DNA of 64,000 nt from Caulobacter sp. CCUG 60055 (GCF_022750545.1 NZ_PUIC01000003.1:186001-250000); one strand, 5' to 3'; counted from the stretch's first letter, positions 51,116 to 60,097 are shown. Made by a program: numbers and translations. The notes: generated from the letters alone by a model not told the origin.

Positions 51116-51705
51116 AGCGGCAGCACGCCGTGGCGGCGCAGAAGGTCGAGCAAGCCCATCAGCGGCAGGCCGAGGATGGTGAAATAGTCGCCGTCGATCC
51201 GGTCGAACAGCTGCACCCCCTCGCCTTCGAGCTGGTAGCAGCCCACCGAGCTCAGGGCCGCCTCGCCGTTGCGGGCCAAGTAGCCGTCGAGGAACGCGTC
51301 GGTGAACGGGCGCATGCGCAAGGTGGCGGTGACCACCTCGCGCCAGATCGGCGCGCCGTCGCGGGCGACCACCACCGCCGAATGCAGCTTGTGGCTCCTG
51401 CCGCGGAAATCCTGCAGGCGCGCGCGGGCCTCGTCCAGGCTGGCGGCCTTGTCGTAGAGCCGGCCGTCGAGATCCAGGGTCTGGTCGGTGCCGACGACCA
51501 GGCCGGCGGTCTTTTCCGAGACCCTGACGGCCTTGATCTCGGCCAGGGCGTCGGCGATGTCGCGCGGCCCCGCGCCGTCAGCCAGCATGGCCGATTTCAC
51601 CGCGTCCTCGTCGACGCCGGCGACCCGGGTCTCGAAGGAGACGCCGGCCCCGCGCAGCAGCGCGCCGCGCGCCGCGCTCTTGGACGCCAGGATCACCGGG
51701 ATCAC
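51112..51705 (-). CDS. maf: Maf-like nucleoside triphosphate pyrophosphatase
   Basis: A 197-residue member of the Maf/Ham1 group that hydrolyses non-canonical or specific nucleoside triphosphates to keep nucleotide pools clean. [22 protein letters not shown] is the N-terminal signature with S-x-[18 protein letters not shown] carries the catalytic Asp, and [32 protein letters not shown] is the C-terminal block. The GTG start overlaps the upstream PPSR gene stop (GTGA). Confidence 0.93.
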   Translation of the reverse strand: MIPVILASKSAARGALLRGAGVSFETRVAGVDEDAVKSAMLADGAGPRDIADALAEIKAVRVSEKTAGLVVGTDQTLDLDGRLYDKAASLDEARARLQDFRGRSHKLHSAVVVARDGAPIWREVVTATLRMRPFTDAFLDGYLARNGEAALSSVGCYQLEGEGVQLFDRIDGDYFTILGLPLMGLLDLLRRHGVLPL

Positions 51706-52550
51706 GACGACAGCACCTCCACCTGCCCCTTGCCGGAGGTCAGCACATTGATCACCGCCGCCGCCGTCTCCTCGACCGAGCGGCGGGTGACGTCGATCAC
51801 CGGCCAGCCGTGCCGCTCGAACAACCGCCGGGCGCGGATGATCTCCTCGCGCACCGCCTCGGTGTCGATATAGCTGCTTTCGCGCTCCTCGCGCAGGTTG
51901 AGCAGGCGGTTGCGGCGGATCTGCAGCAGGCGGTCGGGCGAGACGGTCAGGCCGACGACCTGGGCGTGCTTGAGACTGAACAGCTGGGCCGGAGGATCGG
52001 CCCCCGGCACCAGCGGCACGTTGGCCGCCCGCACGCCGCGATGGGCCAGATAGATGCAGGTCGGCGTCTTCGACGTGCGGCTGACCCCGACCAGCACCAC
52101 GTCGGCGCGCTCCAGCTCCTGGGCGCCCTGGCCGTCGTCGTGGCCCATGGCGTAGTCGAGCGCGTCCATGCGGTTGAAATAGTCGTTGTCGAGATTGTGC
52201 TGGGCGCCGACCCGGGTGGACAGCGAGGCGCCGAGATAGCGGGACAGGGCCGAGACCAGCGGATCGAGCGCGGCGATGCAGGCCATGTCCAGGTCGCGGC
52301 AGCCCTGCTCCAGCGCCGCGCGCAACTCCTTGTCGACGATGGTGTGCAGCACCACGCCCGGCGCGCCCTCGATCTCGTGCAGCACCCGCTCCAGCTGACG
52401 GGGCGAACGCACCAGGGCGTAGATGTGCTCGATCGGCAGCACGTCGTCGAAGCGGGCGCACACGGCCTTGGCCATGGCGTTCAGCGTCTCGCCCGTGGAG
52501 TCGGAGACGAGATGGACATGGAAATAGGTCGCGAAGCGCGCGGCGGTCAT
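51702..52550 (-). CDS. Pyruvate, phosphate dikinase regulatory protein (kinase/pyrophosphorylase, DUF299)
   Basis: A 282-residue bifunctional regulator that inactivates PPDK by ADP-dependent phosphorylation and reactivates it by phosphate-dependent pyrophosphate release. HVHLVSDSTGETLNAMAKAV and the P-loop VLVGVSRTSKTPTCIYLA are intact, and IDVTRRSVEETAAAVI closes the protein. It is the first gene left of the origin and reads away from it. In Caulobacter the same gene type (RP001) flanks the origin opposite hemE, which supports the origin call. Confidence 0.95.
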   Translation of the reverse strand: MTAARFATYFHVHLVSDSTGETLNAMAKAVCARFDDVLPIEHIYALVRSPRQLERVLHEIEGAPGVVLHTIVDKELRAALEQGCRDLDMACIAALDPLVSALSRYLGASLSTRVGAQHNLDNDYFNRMDALDYAMGHDDGQGAQELERADVVLVGVSRTSKTPTCIYLAHRGVRAANVPLVPGADPPAQLFSLKHAQVVGLTVSPDRLLQIRRNRLLNLREERESSYIDTEAVREEIIRARRLFERHGWPVIDVTRRSVEETAAAVINVLTSGKGQVEVLSS

Positions 52551-52632
52551 CGCGCCATTGTTTCCCGCGTGGCGGGCCCGATGTCCATGGCCGATCGGCC
52601 GATCATGGTTTCCGGAGCCTGTGGAAGCATCG

Positions 52633-52647
52633 TTAACTCCGTCTTAA
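52633..52647. promoter_or_regulatory. CtrA binding site in the origin
   Basis: TTAACTCCGTCTTAA is a perfect TTAA-N7-TTAA match. CtrA bound at the origin blocks initiation in swarmer-type cells of Caulobacterales. Confidence 0.75.
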
Positions 52648-52842
52648 CCCTTGTCGGGCGAATTGGACGAAACCTGGGATGGAAACGTCCCGGTCGCGGC
52701 CCGCCAGGGCCGACGGTGGAGAACGACCCGGTTCGACCGGCGGTCGTCCCCATGCCCGATCCCATTGTGGATTCCTGTCGCCCGACGGCTTGGCCGGCGC
52801 GGGGGAAAAGTCTATGACTCGCTGGTCCGCCCTCCGACCGCG

Positions 52843-52857
52843 TTAAGAATTCATTAA
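52843..52857. promoter_or_regulatory. CtrA binding site in the origin
   Basis: TTAAGAATTCATTAA is a second perfect TTAA-N7-TTAA match, 21 bp before the adjacent DnaA-box-like nonamers, so occupancy could compete with DnaA. Confidence 0.75.
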
Positions 52858-52877
52858 TGATTTCGGGTGGTTGAGAG

Positions 52878-52895
52878 TTGTCCACGTCATCCACA
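52878..52895. promoter_or_regulatory. Abutting DnaA-box-like nonamers
   Basis: TTGTCCACG (7 of 9 to TTATCCACA) is immediately followed by TCATCCACA (8 of 9), both in the same orientation. Likely DnaA-binding cluster of the origin. Confidence 0.65.
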
Positions 52896-53001
52896 GACGC
52901 CTTCGCTCAACAGGGAAAGCCTCGGTGCGACAAGGGGAAAGCCTGCGTATGACCGGGCCGCGCCGACCAGTCATCCCCACGGCGCCCTGGTCCAACCTCT
53001 T

Positions 53002-53040
53002 CCTCCTCAATATTCTTATTAATCTTTTATTTAAGAGTTG
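53002..53040. other. AT-rich candidate DNA unwinding element
   Basis: In a strongly GC-rich region, this 39-bp stretch is mostly A and T and includes TTAA at 53019 and 53031 with 8 bp between, one base off CtrA spacing. It lies on the hemE side of the DnaA-type boxes, as expected for a duplex-opening site. Confidence 0.55.
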
Positions 53041-53115
53041 GTTCGGGGCGGGGAGGACAAAAGGACCGATCAAGCGGGCTTGAGCCTTCGGGCTGGAGCG
53101 TCTTTAAGGACGGCC

Positions 53116-54156
53116 ATGACGACGCCCTCTCCCGCGCCCGCCCGCCCCGCCTTGCTGCGCGTCCTGGCGGGCGAGACCCTCAAGCGGCCGCCGGTCTGGT
53201 TCATGCGCCAGGCGGGGCGCAGTCTTCCGGAATACCGGGCTTTGCGGGCCAAGGCCCCGGACTTCATTTCGTTCTGCCTCGATCCGGCGATGGCGGCCGA
53301 GGCGACCTTGCAGCCGATGCGGCGGTTCCCGTTCGACGCGGCCATCGTCTTCGCCGACATCCTGCTGATCCCCCGCGCCCTGGGCCAGGACGTCTGGTTC
53401 GAGACGGGCGAGGGCCCCAAGCTCGGGCCGCTGCCCGACATCGGCCGGCTGGCCGACAATGTCGAGGCCTCGGTCGAGCGGCTGTCCCCGGTGGGCGAGA
53501 CCTTGTCGCGGGTGCGCGCGGCGCTGGAGCCTGAGCGGGCCCTGATCGGCTTCGCCGGGGGGCCGTGGACGGTGGCGACCTATATGATCGAGGGCGGCTC
53601 CAGCGATCGCAGCCGGGCGCGGACCTTCGCCTACGAGCACGCCGACAGGCTGGACGCCCTGATCGAGGTGCTGGTCGAGGCCACCACGCGCTATCTGGTC
53701 ATGCAGGCCGGCGCCGGCGCCCAGGCGCTCAAGCTGTTCGAATCCTGGGCCGAAGGGCTTTCCGAGGACCTGTTCGAGCGCCTGGTGGCGCGGCCGCACG
53801 CCGAGATCGTCCGCCGGCTGCGCTTGGCCAGGGTGACGGCGCCGGTGATCGGTTTCCCGCGCGGCGCCGGCGGCCTGGTCGAGACCTACGCCGGGACGGT
53901 CGACGTCCAGGCGGTGGCGCTGGACGTCCAGGCCCCGGCGGCCCTGGGCCGGCGCATCCAGGCGGGCAAGGCCATCCAGGGCGCCCTCGATCCGCTGCTG
54001 CTGCGCGCCGGCGGCGCTGCGCTGGATCGCCGGGTCGATCAGCTTCTGGAGCAATGGGGCCAGGCGCCGTACATCTTCAATCTGGGGCACGGCGTTCTGC
54101 CGGACACCCCCATCGCCCATATCGAGCAGACGCTCGCCCGGGTGGTTCGGGACTGA
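53116..54156 (+). CDS. hemE: Uroporphyrinogen decarboxylase
   Basis: Decarboxylates uroporphyrinogen III to coproporphyrinogen III. The 346-residue protein starts with the family signature PPVWFMRQAGRSLPEYRALR, has VFADILLIPRALG with the catalytic Asp, GFAGGPWTVATYMIEG, and ends YIFNLGHGVLPDTPIAHIEQTL. ATG 53116 has TAAGGA upstream; the frame extends 26 codons farther into the origin without coding character. It leads hemE-hemH-hemJ and is the classic origin-flanking gene of Caulobacter. Confidence 0.97.
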   Translation: MTTPSPAPARPALLRVLAGETLKRPPVWFMRQAGRSLPEYRALRAKAPDFISFCLDPAMAAEATLQPMRRFPFDAAIVFADILLIPRALGQDVWFETGEGPKLGPLPDIGRLADNVEASVERLSPVGETLSRVRAALEPERALIGFAGGPWTVATYMIEGGSSDRSRARTFAYEHADRLDALIEVLVEATTRYLVMQAGAGAQALKLFESWAEGLSEDLFERLVARPHAEIVRRLRLARVTAPVIGFPRGAGGLVETYAGTVDVQAVALDVQAPAALGRRIQAGKAIQGALDPLLLRAGGAALDRRVDQLLEQWGQAPYIFNLGHGVLPDTPIAHIEQTLARVVRD

Positions 54157-54165
54157 GGAAGAGCC

Positions 54166-55230
54166 TTGGCGCGTGACAGCGGGCAGATGCGGCGGATCGC
54201 CGTGGTGTTGTTCAACCTCGGCGGCCCCGACGGCCCCGGGGCGGTGCGGCCGTTCCTCTACAACCTGTTCTCCGATCCGGCGATCATCCCCTGGCCCGCG
54301 CCGTTCCGGCAGTTGCTGGCGGCGCTGATCTCGCGGACCCGCGAGAAGGCTGCCAAGGCCAACTATGCGCTGATGGGCGGCGCCTCGCCGCTGGCGCCGG
54401 AGACCGAGGCGCAGGCCCGGGCCCTGGAGACGGCGCTCGCCGCGCGCATCCCCGGATCGACGGTCAAGGCCTTCGTGGCCATGCGCTACTGGCGGCCGAT
54501 GAGCGACGAGACGGCCGCGGCGGTGGAGGCCTTCGCCCCCGACGAGATCGTGCTGCTGCCGCTCTATCCGCAGTTCTCGACCACCACCACGGCCTCGTCG
54601 TTGAAGGCCTGGGCGGCGGCCTATCGCGGCGGCGGCCGGGCCCGGGCGGTCTGTTGCTATCCGACCGAGGCCGAGCTGGCCGAGGCCCACGCCCGCCGGA
54701 TCGAGGCGGCCTGGCGCGAGGCGGGCTCGCCCGACAAGGTGCGGCTGCTGTTCTCGGCGCACGGCCTGCCGCAGAAGGTGGTCGACGGCGGCGATCCCTA
54801 CCAGGCCCAGATCGAGGCCACCGCGGCGGCGGTCGTCGCCCGGCTGGAGGCGGCCTGGGACTGGAGCGTCTGCTACCAGAGCCGGGTGGGACCGATGGCC
54901 TGGATCGGCCCGGCCACGCCGGACGCCATCGCCCAGGCGGCGCGCGAGGGCCTGGGCGTGGTGGTGGCCCCCATCGCCTTCGTCTCCGAGCATGTCGAGA
55001 CGCTGGTCGAGCTGGACCATGAATACGCCGCCCTCGCCGCCGACCTGGGCTGTCCGGCCTATGTTCGGGTTCCGGCCCTGGGGGTGGATCGGGTGTTCAT
55101 CGACGGCCTGGCGCGGATCGCGGTCGAGGCCCTGGCCCGTGACGGCGGGGTCCGGCCGGCGGGCGATTGGGCGTGCGCGGCCTGTTGGCCGAAATGCGCG
55201 AGGGACCAGAGGACGGGAGCGGCGGCGTGA
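54166..55230 (+). CDS. hemH: Ferrochelatase
   Basis: Inserts iron into protoporphyrin IX. The 354-residue protein shows VLFNLGGPDGPGAVRPFLYNLFSD, the catalytic His in LLFSAHGLPQKVVDGGDPYQ, and VCYQSRVGPMAWIGP. A C-terminal cysteine group CAACWPKC recalls the [2Fe-2S]-containing ferrochelatases reported for Caulobacter. The TTG at 54166 has GAGGAAGAG directly upstream, better than ATG 54187. The stop overlaps the hemJ start (GTGA). Confidence 0.95.
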   Translation: MARDSGQMRRIAVVLFNLGGPDGPGAVRPFLYNLFSDPAIIPWPAPFRQLLAALISRTREKAAKANYALMGGASPLAPETEAQARALETALAARIPGSTVKAFVAMRYWRPMSDETAAAVEAFAPDEIVLLPLYPQFSTTTTASSLKAWAAAYRGGGRARAVCCYPTEAELAEAHARRIEAAWREAGSPDKVRLLFSAHGLPQKVVDGGDPYQAQIEATAAAVVARLEAAWDWSVCYQSRVGPMAWIGPATPDAIAQAAREGLGVVVAPIAFVSEHVETLVELDHEYAALAADLGCPAYVRVPALGVDRVFIDGLARIAVEALARDGGVRPAGDWACAACWPKCARDQRTGAAA

Positions 55231-55694
55231 GCGATTTCCTGATCGGCCAGTACGATCTGTTGCGGGGCCTGCACATCATCGGCGTCATCGCCTGGATGGC
55301 GGGAATGCTCTATCTGCCGCGGCTCTACGTCTATCACGCCCGGGCGACGCCGGGCTCGGAGATGGACGAGACCTTCAAGGTCATGGAGCTGAAGCTGCTG
55401 CGGATTATCATCAATCCGGCGATGATCTTCACCCTGGTCATGGGTCTTGCGCTGATCTGGGTCGATGGCCACATACGCGGCTGGAGCTTCCTGGCCCAGC
55501 CGTGGATGCTGACCAAGCTGGCCGGCGTGGTGTTCCTGTTCGGCTGGCACGGGTTCCTGTCCAAGGCCCGCCGCGCCTTCGCCGAGGGCCGCAACACCCG
55601 ATCTGAGAAGTTCTGGCGCGCCACCAACGAACTGCCGTTCATCGTGGCGATCATCATGGTGCTGGCGGTGACGACCGAGTTCGGCCGCCGCTGA
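55227..55694 (+). CDS. hemJ: Protoporphyrinogen oxidase HemJ
   Basis: Oxidises protoporphyrinogen IX to protoporphyrin IX in the inner membrane. The 155-residue protein has about four helices; LLRGLHIIGVIAWMAGMLYLPRLYVYHA holds the conserved His and Arg, and WRATNELPFIVAIIMVLAV is near the end. GTG 55227 overlaps the hemH stop and has GGGAG upstream; the longer frame was rejected. Together with hemE and hemH it covers late haem synthesis. Confidence 0.93.
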   Translation: MSDFLIGQYDLLRGLHIIGVIAWMAGMLYLPRLYVYHARATPGSEMDETFKVMELKLLRIIINPAMIFTLVMGLALIWVDGHIRGWSFLAQPWMLTKLAGVVFLFGWHGFLSKARRAFAEGRNTRSEKFWRATNELPFIVAIIMVLAVTTEFGRR

Positions 55695-55710
55695 CGACGG
55701 GGTCGGGCTT

Positions 55711-56223
55711 TCAGGGCCTGGCCAGGCAGGGGGCGATCACCGCCGCCAACACCCGGTCGTCGGCCGGCAGCCTGAACTCGGCCTCCAGGACCGGGCTCGG
55801 CTTGCCCGAGGCGGCCGGCGGCAGGGCGATGCGAAGCGGCCGGCCGGCGGCGGCCTTCCAGGCCAGGGCCTCGGCCGCATCCAGCCGGAACGACAGGTTG
55901 AAACGCTCGGACGTCGTCCACCAGCCCGAAACATTGCGCGGCGGCGCGGCACGGCCGTCGAGGGCGACCGTCAACAGCTTATGGGTCTCGCCCCAGGCGT
56001 CGGGTCCCTCATAGGGCGACAGGTCGAAGCCGGTTTCGCCGCCTAAGCGCAGGTTGGCGCTGATCGGCGATCCGGCCCGGCATTCGACGACCAGCTCGGC
56101 CGGGGCCTGGTTCGGCCCCACCTGCAATCGGCCGGTGGTGGTCGCGGCGCGAAGCGGAGCCGCCGGTTCGGGACGGCTCTCAACCCAGGCCGGCGGGGCT
56201 GGCGGCGGCTGGGCGTCGGGCAT
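55711..56223 (-). CDS. Hypothetical protein, 170 residues
   Basis: I do not recognise the family. MPDAQPPPAPPAWVESRPEP is a Pro-rich start without a signal peptide, followed by a mixed-composition segment (LVVECRAGSPISANLRLGGETGFDLSPYEG, VSGWWTTSERFNLSFRLDAAEALAWKAA) that looks beta-rich and globular. The ATG has GAGGAG upstream, and the stop is 16 bp from the convergent hemJ. It is probably a real protein given the ribosome site and composition. Confidence 0.6.
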   Translation of the reverse strand: MPDAQPPPAPPAWVESRPEPAAPLRAATTTGRLQVGPNQAPAELVVECRAGSPISANLRLGGETGFDLSPYEGPDAWGETHKLLTVALDGRAAPPRNVSGWWTTSERFNLSFRLDAAEALAWKAAAGRPLRIALPPAASGKPSPVLEAEFRLPADDRVLAAVIAPCLARP

Positions 56224-56527
56224 GACGGTCTCCTCGCGGGCGGCGCGCCCGGCCCGCAGGCTGACACGTCGATGCGGCCGACGGAAGACCGGCGCGCGTC
56301 GGGGCCTTGACCTGCCGCCGCCCATGTGGTTCCGCTGGCTGCGAAGCGTCGTCGCAAGCCGACGTTCCCCTCTCTCCACGGACCCGCGCCCGAGCCGTCC
56401 GCTCCGCGCCGCGACGGTCCGCCTCCCGCTCCGCGCCGCGTGCGCACATCAATTTACCTGAGGGCCGCTTGGCCCTCGCTCGTTCCGGCGGATCGCCGGC
56501 GCGAGCCTTTTCGACAGAGTCATCATC
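56224..56527 (+). promoter_or_regulatory. rho leader with attenuator-like hairpins
   Basis: The 304 bp between the hypothetical gene and rho. GAGGGCC (56460-56466) pairs with GGCCCTC (56471-56477). Next, GCTCG and CCGGCG pair with CGCCGG and CGAGC (56478-56506), followed by CTTTTC, a terminator-like structure 16 bp before the rho ATG. A 45-codon ORF (56324-56461) ends at the first hairpin, without a clear ribosome site. rho autoregulation by attenuation is known in E. coli; here it is inferred. Confidence 0.5.
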
Positions 56528-57958
56528 ATGCAAGACGAAAACCAAACCGAAGCCGCGCAGGACGAAACCCTCGTCGCCGACGCGGCCGCCGCCATCGAGG
56601 ACGCCGCCGATCTCGGCGATGAGCTCGGCGGCGCCGAGGACGACGGTCCCGAAGAACCGACCGCCGCCGCCAACGCCATCGCCGCCATGGGCCTGACGCG
56701 CATGTCGCTGCAGGAGCTCAAGGACAAGTCGCCGGCCGATCTGCTCGCTTTCGCCGAAAGCCTGGAGATCGAGAACGCGAACGCCATGCTCAAGCAGGAC
56801 ATGATGTTCGCCATCCTCAAGGGCCTGGCCGAGGAAGGCGTTGAAATCTCCGGCTCGGGCACCATGGAGGTGCTGCCGGACGGCTTCGGCTTCCTGCGCA
56901 GCCCGGAAGCCAACTACCTGCCCGGGCCCGACGACATCTATGTCAGCCCCTCGCAGATCCGCAAATTCGGCCTGCGCACCGGCGATTCGGTCGAGGGCGG
57001 CGTGCGCAGCCCGCGCGAGGGCGAACGCTATTTCGCCCTGGTGAAAGTCGATCAGGTCAACTTCGAGAGCCCGGAGAACGTCCGCCACAAGGTGGCGTTC
57101 GACAATCTGACGCCGCTCTATCCCGACCAGCGCCTGACCATGGAGATCGACGATCCGACCCTGAAGGACCGTTCGGGCCGGGTCATCGACATCGTCGCCC
57201 CGCTGGGCAAGGGCCAGCGCTGCCTGATCGTCGCCCCGCCGCGGGTCGGCAAGACGGTGATGCTGCAGAACATCGCCAAGTCGATCGAGACCAACCACCC
57301 CGAATGCTATCTGATCGTGCTGCTGATCGACGAGCGGCCGGAAGAAGTCACCGACATGCAGCGCACGGTGAAGGGCGAGGTGGTCGCCTCGACCTTCGAC
57401 GAGCCGGCGACCCGCCACGTCCAGGTGGCCGAGATGGTCATCGAGAAGGCCAAGCGCCTGGTCGAGCACAAGCGCGACGTGGTCATCCTGCTGGACTCGG
57501 TGACGCGTCTGGGCCGGGCCTACAACACCGTGGTCCCCTCCTCCGGCAAGGTGCTGACCGGCGGCGTCGACGCCAACGCCCTGCAACGGCCGAAGCGGTT
57601 CTTCGGCGCGGCGCGGAACATCGAGGAAGGCGGCAGCCTGACCATCATCGCCACCGCCCTGATCGACACCGGCTCGCGCATGGACGAAGTGATCTTCGAA
57701 GAGTTCAAGGGCACCGGTAACTCGGAAATCGTCCTTGATCGGAAGGTCGCCGACAAGCGCGTGTTCCCGGCGATGGACATCCTCAAGTCCGGCACCCGCA
57801 AGGAAGAGCTGCTCACCCCGAAGGACGTGCTGCAGAAGACCTATGTCCTGCGCCGCATCCTCAACCCGATGGGGCCGCAGGACGCCATCGAGTTCCTGCT
57901 CGACAAGCTGCGTCAGAGCAAGAACAACGGCGACTTCTTCCAGTCGATGAACACCTGA
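56528..57958 (+). CDS. rho: Transcription termination factor Rho
   Basis: A hexameric RNA helicase that ends transcription. The 476-residue protein has an acidic N-terminal extension of about 50 residues (typical of alphaproteobacteria), the Rho N domain ([20 protein letters not shown]), the cold-shock RNA-binding domain ([40 protein letters not shown]), Walker A APPRVGKT and Walker [17 protein letters not shown]. It ends [17 protein letters not shown]. An intrinsic terminator follows. Confidence 0.97.
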   Translation: MQDENQTEAAQDETLVADAAAAIEDAADLGDELGGAEDDGPEEPTAAANAIAAMGLTRMSLQELKDKSPADLLAFAESLEIENANAMLKQDMMFAILKGLAEEGVEISGSGTMEVLPDGFGFLRSPEANYLPGPDDIYVSPSQIRKFGLRTGDSVEGGVRSPREGERYFALVKVDQVNFESPENVRHKVAFDNLTPLYPDQRLTMEIDDPTLKDRSGRVIDIVAPLGKGQRCLIVAPPRVGKTVMLQNIAKSIETNHPECYLIVLLIDERPEEVTDMQRTVKGEVVASTFDEPATRHVQVAEMVIEKAKRLVEHKRDVVILLDSVTRLGRAYNTVVPSSGKVLTGGVDANALQRPKRFFGAARNIEEGGSLTIIATALIDTGSRMDEVIFEEFKGTGNSEIVLDRKVADKRVFPAMDILKSGTRKEELLTPKDVLQKTYVLRRILNPMGPQDAIEFLLDKLRQSKNNGDFFQSMNT

Positions 57959-57990
57959 TCGCGCGGTCGACGCCGATCTCCGCGACAGAG

Positions 57991-58018
57991 GAGCCGGGCC
58001 CTGGGGCCCGGCTCTTTT
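57991..58018 (+). terminator. Intrinsic terminator after rho
   Basis: GAGCCGGGCCC (57991-58001) and GGGCCCGGCTC (58004-58014) form a perfect 11-bp stem, followed by TTTT. It lies 33 bp after the rho stop. Confidence 0.85.
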
Positions 58019-58040
58019 GCTTTGCGGCGCGGCCTTGGGA

Positions 58041-59012
58041 TCAGGGGATCAGCAGGGTCGCGCCGGTGGTCGCCCGGCCCTCCAGCGCTTCGTGGGCGCG
58101 GCGGGTTTCGGCCAGCGGAAACTCCTGGCCGATGTCGATCCTGACCGCGCCCGAGGCGATGGCCGCGAACAGGGCGGCGGCGCTGGCGTCCAGCTCTTCC
58201 GTCGTGGCGACATAGTCGAACAGGGTCGGCCGGGTGAAGAACAGCGAGCCGGCCTGGGACAGGCGCAGCGGCGCGAACGGCGGCACGGGTCCCGAGGCGT
58301 TGCCGAAGCTGACGAAGGTTCCCCGCCGGGCGAGGCTGGCCAGGGTCGCCTCGAAGGTCTCGGCCCCGACCCCGTCATAGGCGACGGCGACGCCCTTGCC
58401 GCCGGTCAGCTCGCGGACCCGCGCCGCCACGTCCTCGTCGCGATAGAGGATGACGTGGTCGCAGCCGTAGGTCCTGGCCAGGGCCGCCTTGTCGGCCGAG
58501 CCGGCCGTGCCGATGACCACGGCCCCCAGCGACTTGGCCCACTGCGCCAGGATCGAGCCCACCCCGCCGGCGGCTGCGTGGACCAGGATGGTCTGGCCGG
58601 CCTGGACGCGATAGCACCGCCGCAGCAGGAACTCGGCGGTCATGCCCTTGAGCATCGCCGCGGCGGCGGCGCGCGACGACACCCCCTCCGGCGTGCGCAC
58701 GGCGCGTTCGGCGGGGACCACGTGGAACTGGGCGTATGCCCCGGCCGGGCCGTTGCCGTAGGCGGCGCGGTCGCCGACCTTGAAGCGGGCGACCCCCTCC
58801 CCGACCGCATCGACGACGCCGGCGCCTTCGAGGCCGAGCACCGCCGGCAGCTTCATCGGATAGAGGCCGCTGCGCTGGTAGGTGTCGATATAGTTGAGGC
58901 CGACCGCTTCGTTGCGGATGCGGATCTGACCGGGACCCGGCTCGGGCGTGGAAAGCTCGACGACCTCCAGGACCTCGGGGCCGCCGGCGCGGACAGCTTG
59001 AACAGCCAGCAT
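58041..59012 (-). CDS. NADPH:quinone oxidoreductase (MDR family)
   Basis: A 323-residue zinc-free MDR protein: VVELSTPEPGPGQIRIRNEAVGLNYIDTYQRSGLYP, LPAVLGLEGAGVVDAVGEGV, the nucleotide loop ILVHAAAGGVGSILAQWAKSLGAVVIGTAGS and GKGVAVAYDGVGAETFEATLASL. This is the quinone oxidoreductase (QOR) pattern. The upstream dienelactone hydrolase gene is 9 bp away on the same strand, so they are likely co-transcribed. Confidence 0.93.
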   Translation of the reverse strand: MLAVQAVRAGGPEVLEVVELSTPEPGPGQIRIRNEAVGLNYIDTYQRSGLYPMKLPAVLGLEGAGVVDAVGEGVARFKVGDRAAYGNGPAGAYAQFHVVPAERAVRTPEGVSSRAAAAAMLKGMTAEFLLRRCYRVQAGQTILVHAAAGGVGSILAQWAKSLGAVVIGTAGSADKAALARTYGCDHVILYRDEDVAARVRELTGGKGVAVAYDGVGAETFEATLASLARRGTFVSFGNASGPVPPFAPLRLSQAGSLFFTRPTLFDYVATTEELDASAAALFAAIASGAVRIDIGQEFPLAETRRAHEALEGRATTGATLLIP

Positions 59013-59021
59013 CGCCGCGCC

Positions 59022-59720
59022 TCAGGCCAGGTTGGTCTTGAAGAAGGCCGCCGTGCGGCCCTCGGCCAGGGCGGCGTCCTTGGCGTCGTAGTGCTGGCCG
59101 CCCTTGCGCGCGAAGGCGTGGTCGCGGCCGGGATAGGTGTGGATCTCGATCTGGGGGTGGTTCTTCAGCGCGGCCAGGATCAGCTCCTGGGCCGGCTTGG
59201 GCACGAACTGGTCTTCCTCGGCGATATGCATCAGCAGCGGATGGGCCAGCTTGGCCGCTTCGCCGGTGAACTTCTCGATCCCGACGCCGTAGAAGGCGAC
59301 CGTGGCGTCGCTGTCGGTGCGGGCGGCGGTCAGGAAGGCCAGCAGGCCGCCGAGGCAGAAGCCCACCGCCCCGACCTTGCCGGTGCAGCCGGCGTCCTTG
59401 CGGATGGCGTCGATGGTCGCGGCGATGTCGGCGACGCCCTTTTCGACGTCGAAGGCGTTGTAGAGTTCGAAGGCCTTTTTCCATTCCGCTTCGGAATGGT
59501 CGGTGATGTCGACGCCCGGCTCGATCCGCCAGAACAGGTCCGGGCAGATGGCGAGATAGCCTTGGGCCGCCAGGTCGTCGGCGACGCCGCGCATGACGGC
59601 GTTGACCCCGAAGATCTCCTGGATGACCACCACGGCCGGCGCCTTGGCGGCGGCGGGGCGGGCGACATAGGCGCTGAAGTCGCCGTCGGGGGTGGTGACG
59701 GTCAGGCTTTCATGGCTCAT
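59022..59720 (-). CDS. Dienelactone hydrolase family protein
   Basis: A 232-residue alpha/beta hydrolase with the Cys-Asp-His triad of this family: [14 protein letters not shown] (Cys), [13 protein letters not shown] (Asp) and [12 protein letters not shown] (His), plus [30 protein letters not shown] 59720 has GGAG upstream; the longer frame was rejected. Dienelactone hydrolases open lactones in chloroaromatic breakdown, but most genomic members have unknown substrates. Confidence 0.93.
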   Translation of the reverse strand: MSHESLTVTTPDGDFSAYVARPAAAKAPAVVVIQEIFGVNAVMRGVADDLAAQGYLAICPDLFWRIEPGVDITDHSEAEWKKAFELYNAFDVEKGVADIAATIDAIRKDAGCTGKVGAVGFCLGGLLAFLTAARTDSDATVAFYGVGIEKFTGEAAKLAHPLLMHIAEEDQFVPKPAQELILAALKNHPQIEIHTYPGRDHAFARKGGQHYDAKDAALAEGRTAAFFKTNLA

Positions 59721-59837
59721 GGTTTTCGCTCTCCGTTTATGTCCCAGGGGGTAGTAACGCTCTGGGCCGCGAAGCGCCCATAACAAAGTCGTGCCCCCGC
59801 CCGATTGCGGGGCGCGCCCAGGAGACGAAGGCCGGCC

Positions 59838-60080
59838 ATGAAGGTGACGATCGAGATCGACTGCACTCCGCAGGAGGCGCGCGCCTTCCTCGGCCTGCCC
59901 GACGTGTCGGCCCTCAACGAGCGGCTGACCGCCGAGATGCAGAAGCGCATGGACGCCAACATCGCCATGCTGCAGCCCGAGGAGCTGATGAAGACCTGGA
60001 GCGCGTTCGGCGACCAGGCCCAGGAGCAGTTCCGCCGGCTGATGGCGGCGGCGGCGGCCGGGGCGGCGGGCAAGCCCTGA
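59838..60080 (+). CDS. DUF6489 family small protein
   Basis: An 80-residue protein starting [20 protein letters not shown], with [37 protein letters not shown], matching the DUF6489 small-protein family as I recall. It is helical with an Ala-rich end. The function is unknown. It lies 17 bp before mnmE and probably shares its transcript. Confidence 0.75.
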   Translation: MKVTIEIDCTPQEARAFLGLPDVSALNERLTAEMQKRMDANIAMLQPEELMKTWSAFGDQAQEQFRRLMAAAAAGAAGKP

Positions 60081-60097
60081 GGACGCAAGGCGGATCG

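Larger units (their letters stand above)
52551..53115. other. oriC: Probable chromosomal origin of replication
   Basis: A 565-bp gene-free region between the DUF299 gene and hemE, the position of the Caulobacter origin. It contains two TTAA-N7-TTAA CtrA boxes, DnaA-box-like nonamers (TGTGGATTC at 52766, TTGTCCACG at 52878, the abutting TCATCCACA at 52887 with one mismatch to TTATCCACA, TCATCCCCA at 52971), a GATTC CcrM site at 52770 and an AT-rich stretch at about 53002-53040 as a candidate unwinding element. Genes diverge on both sides. It must also carry the hemE promoters. Confidence 0.87.
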
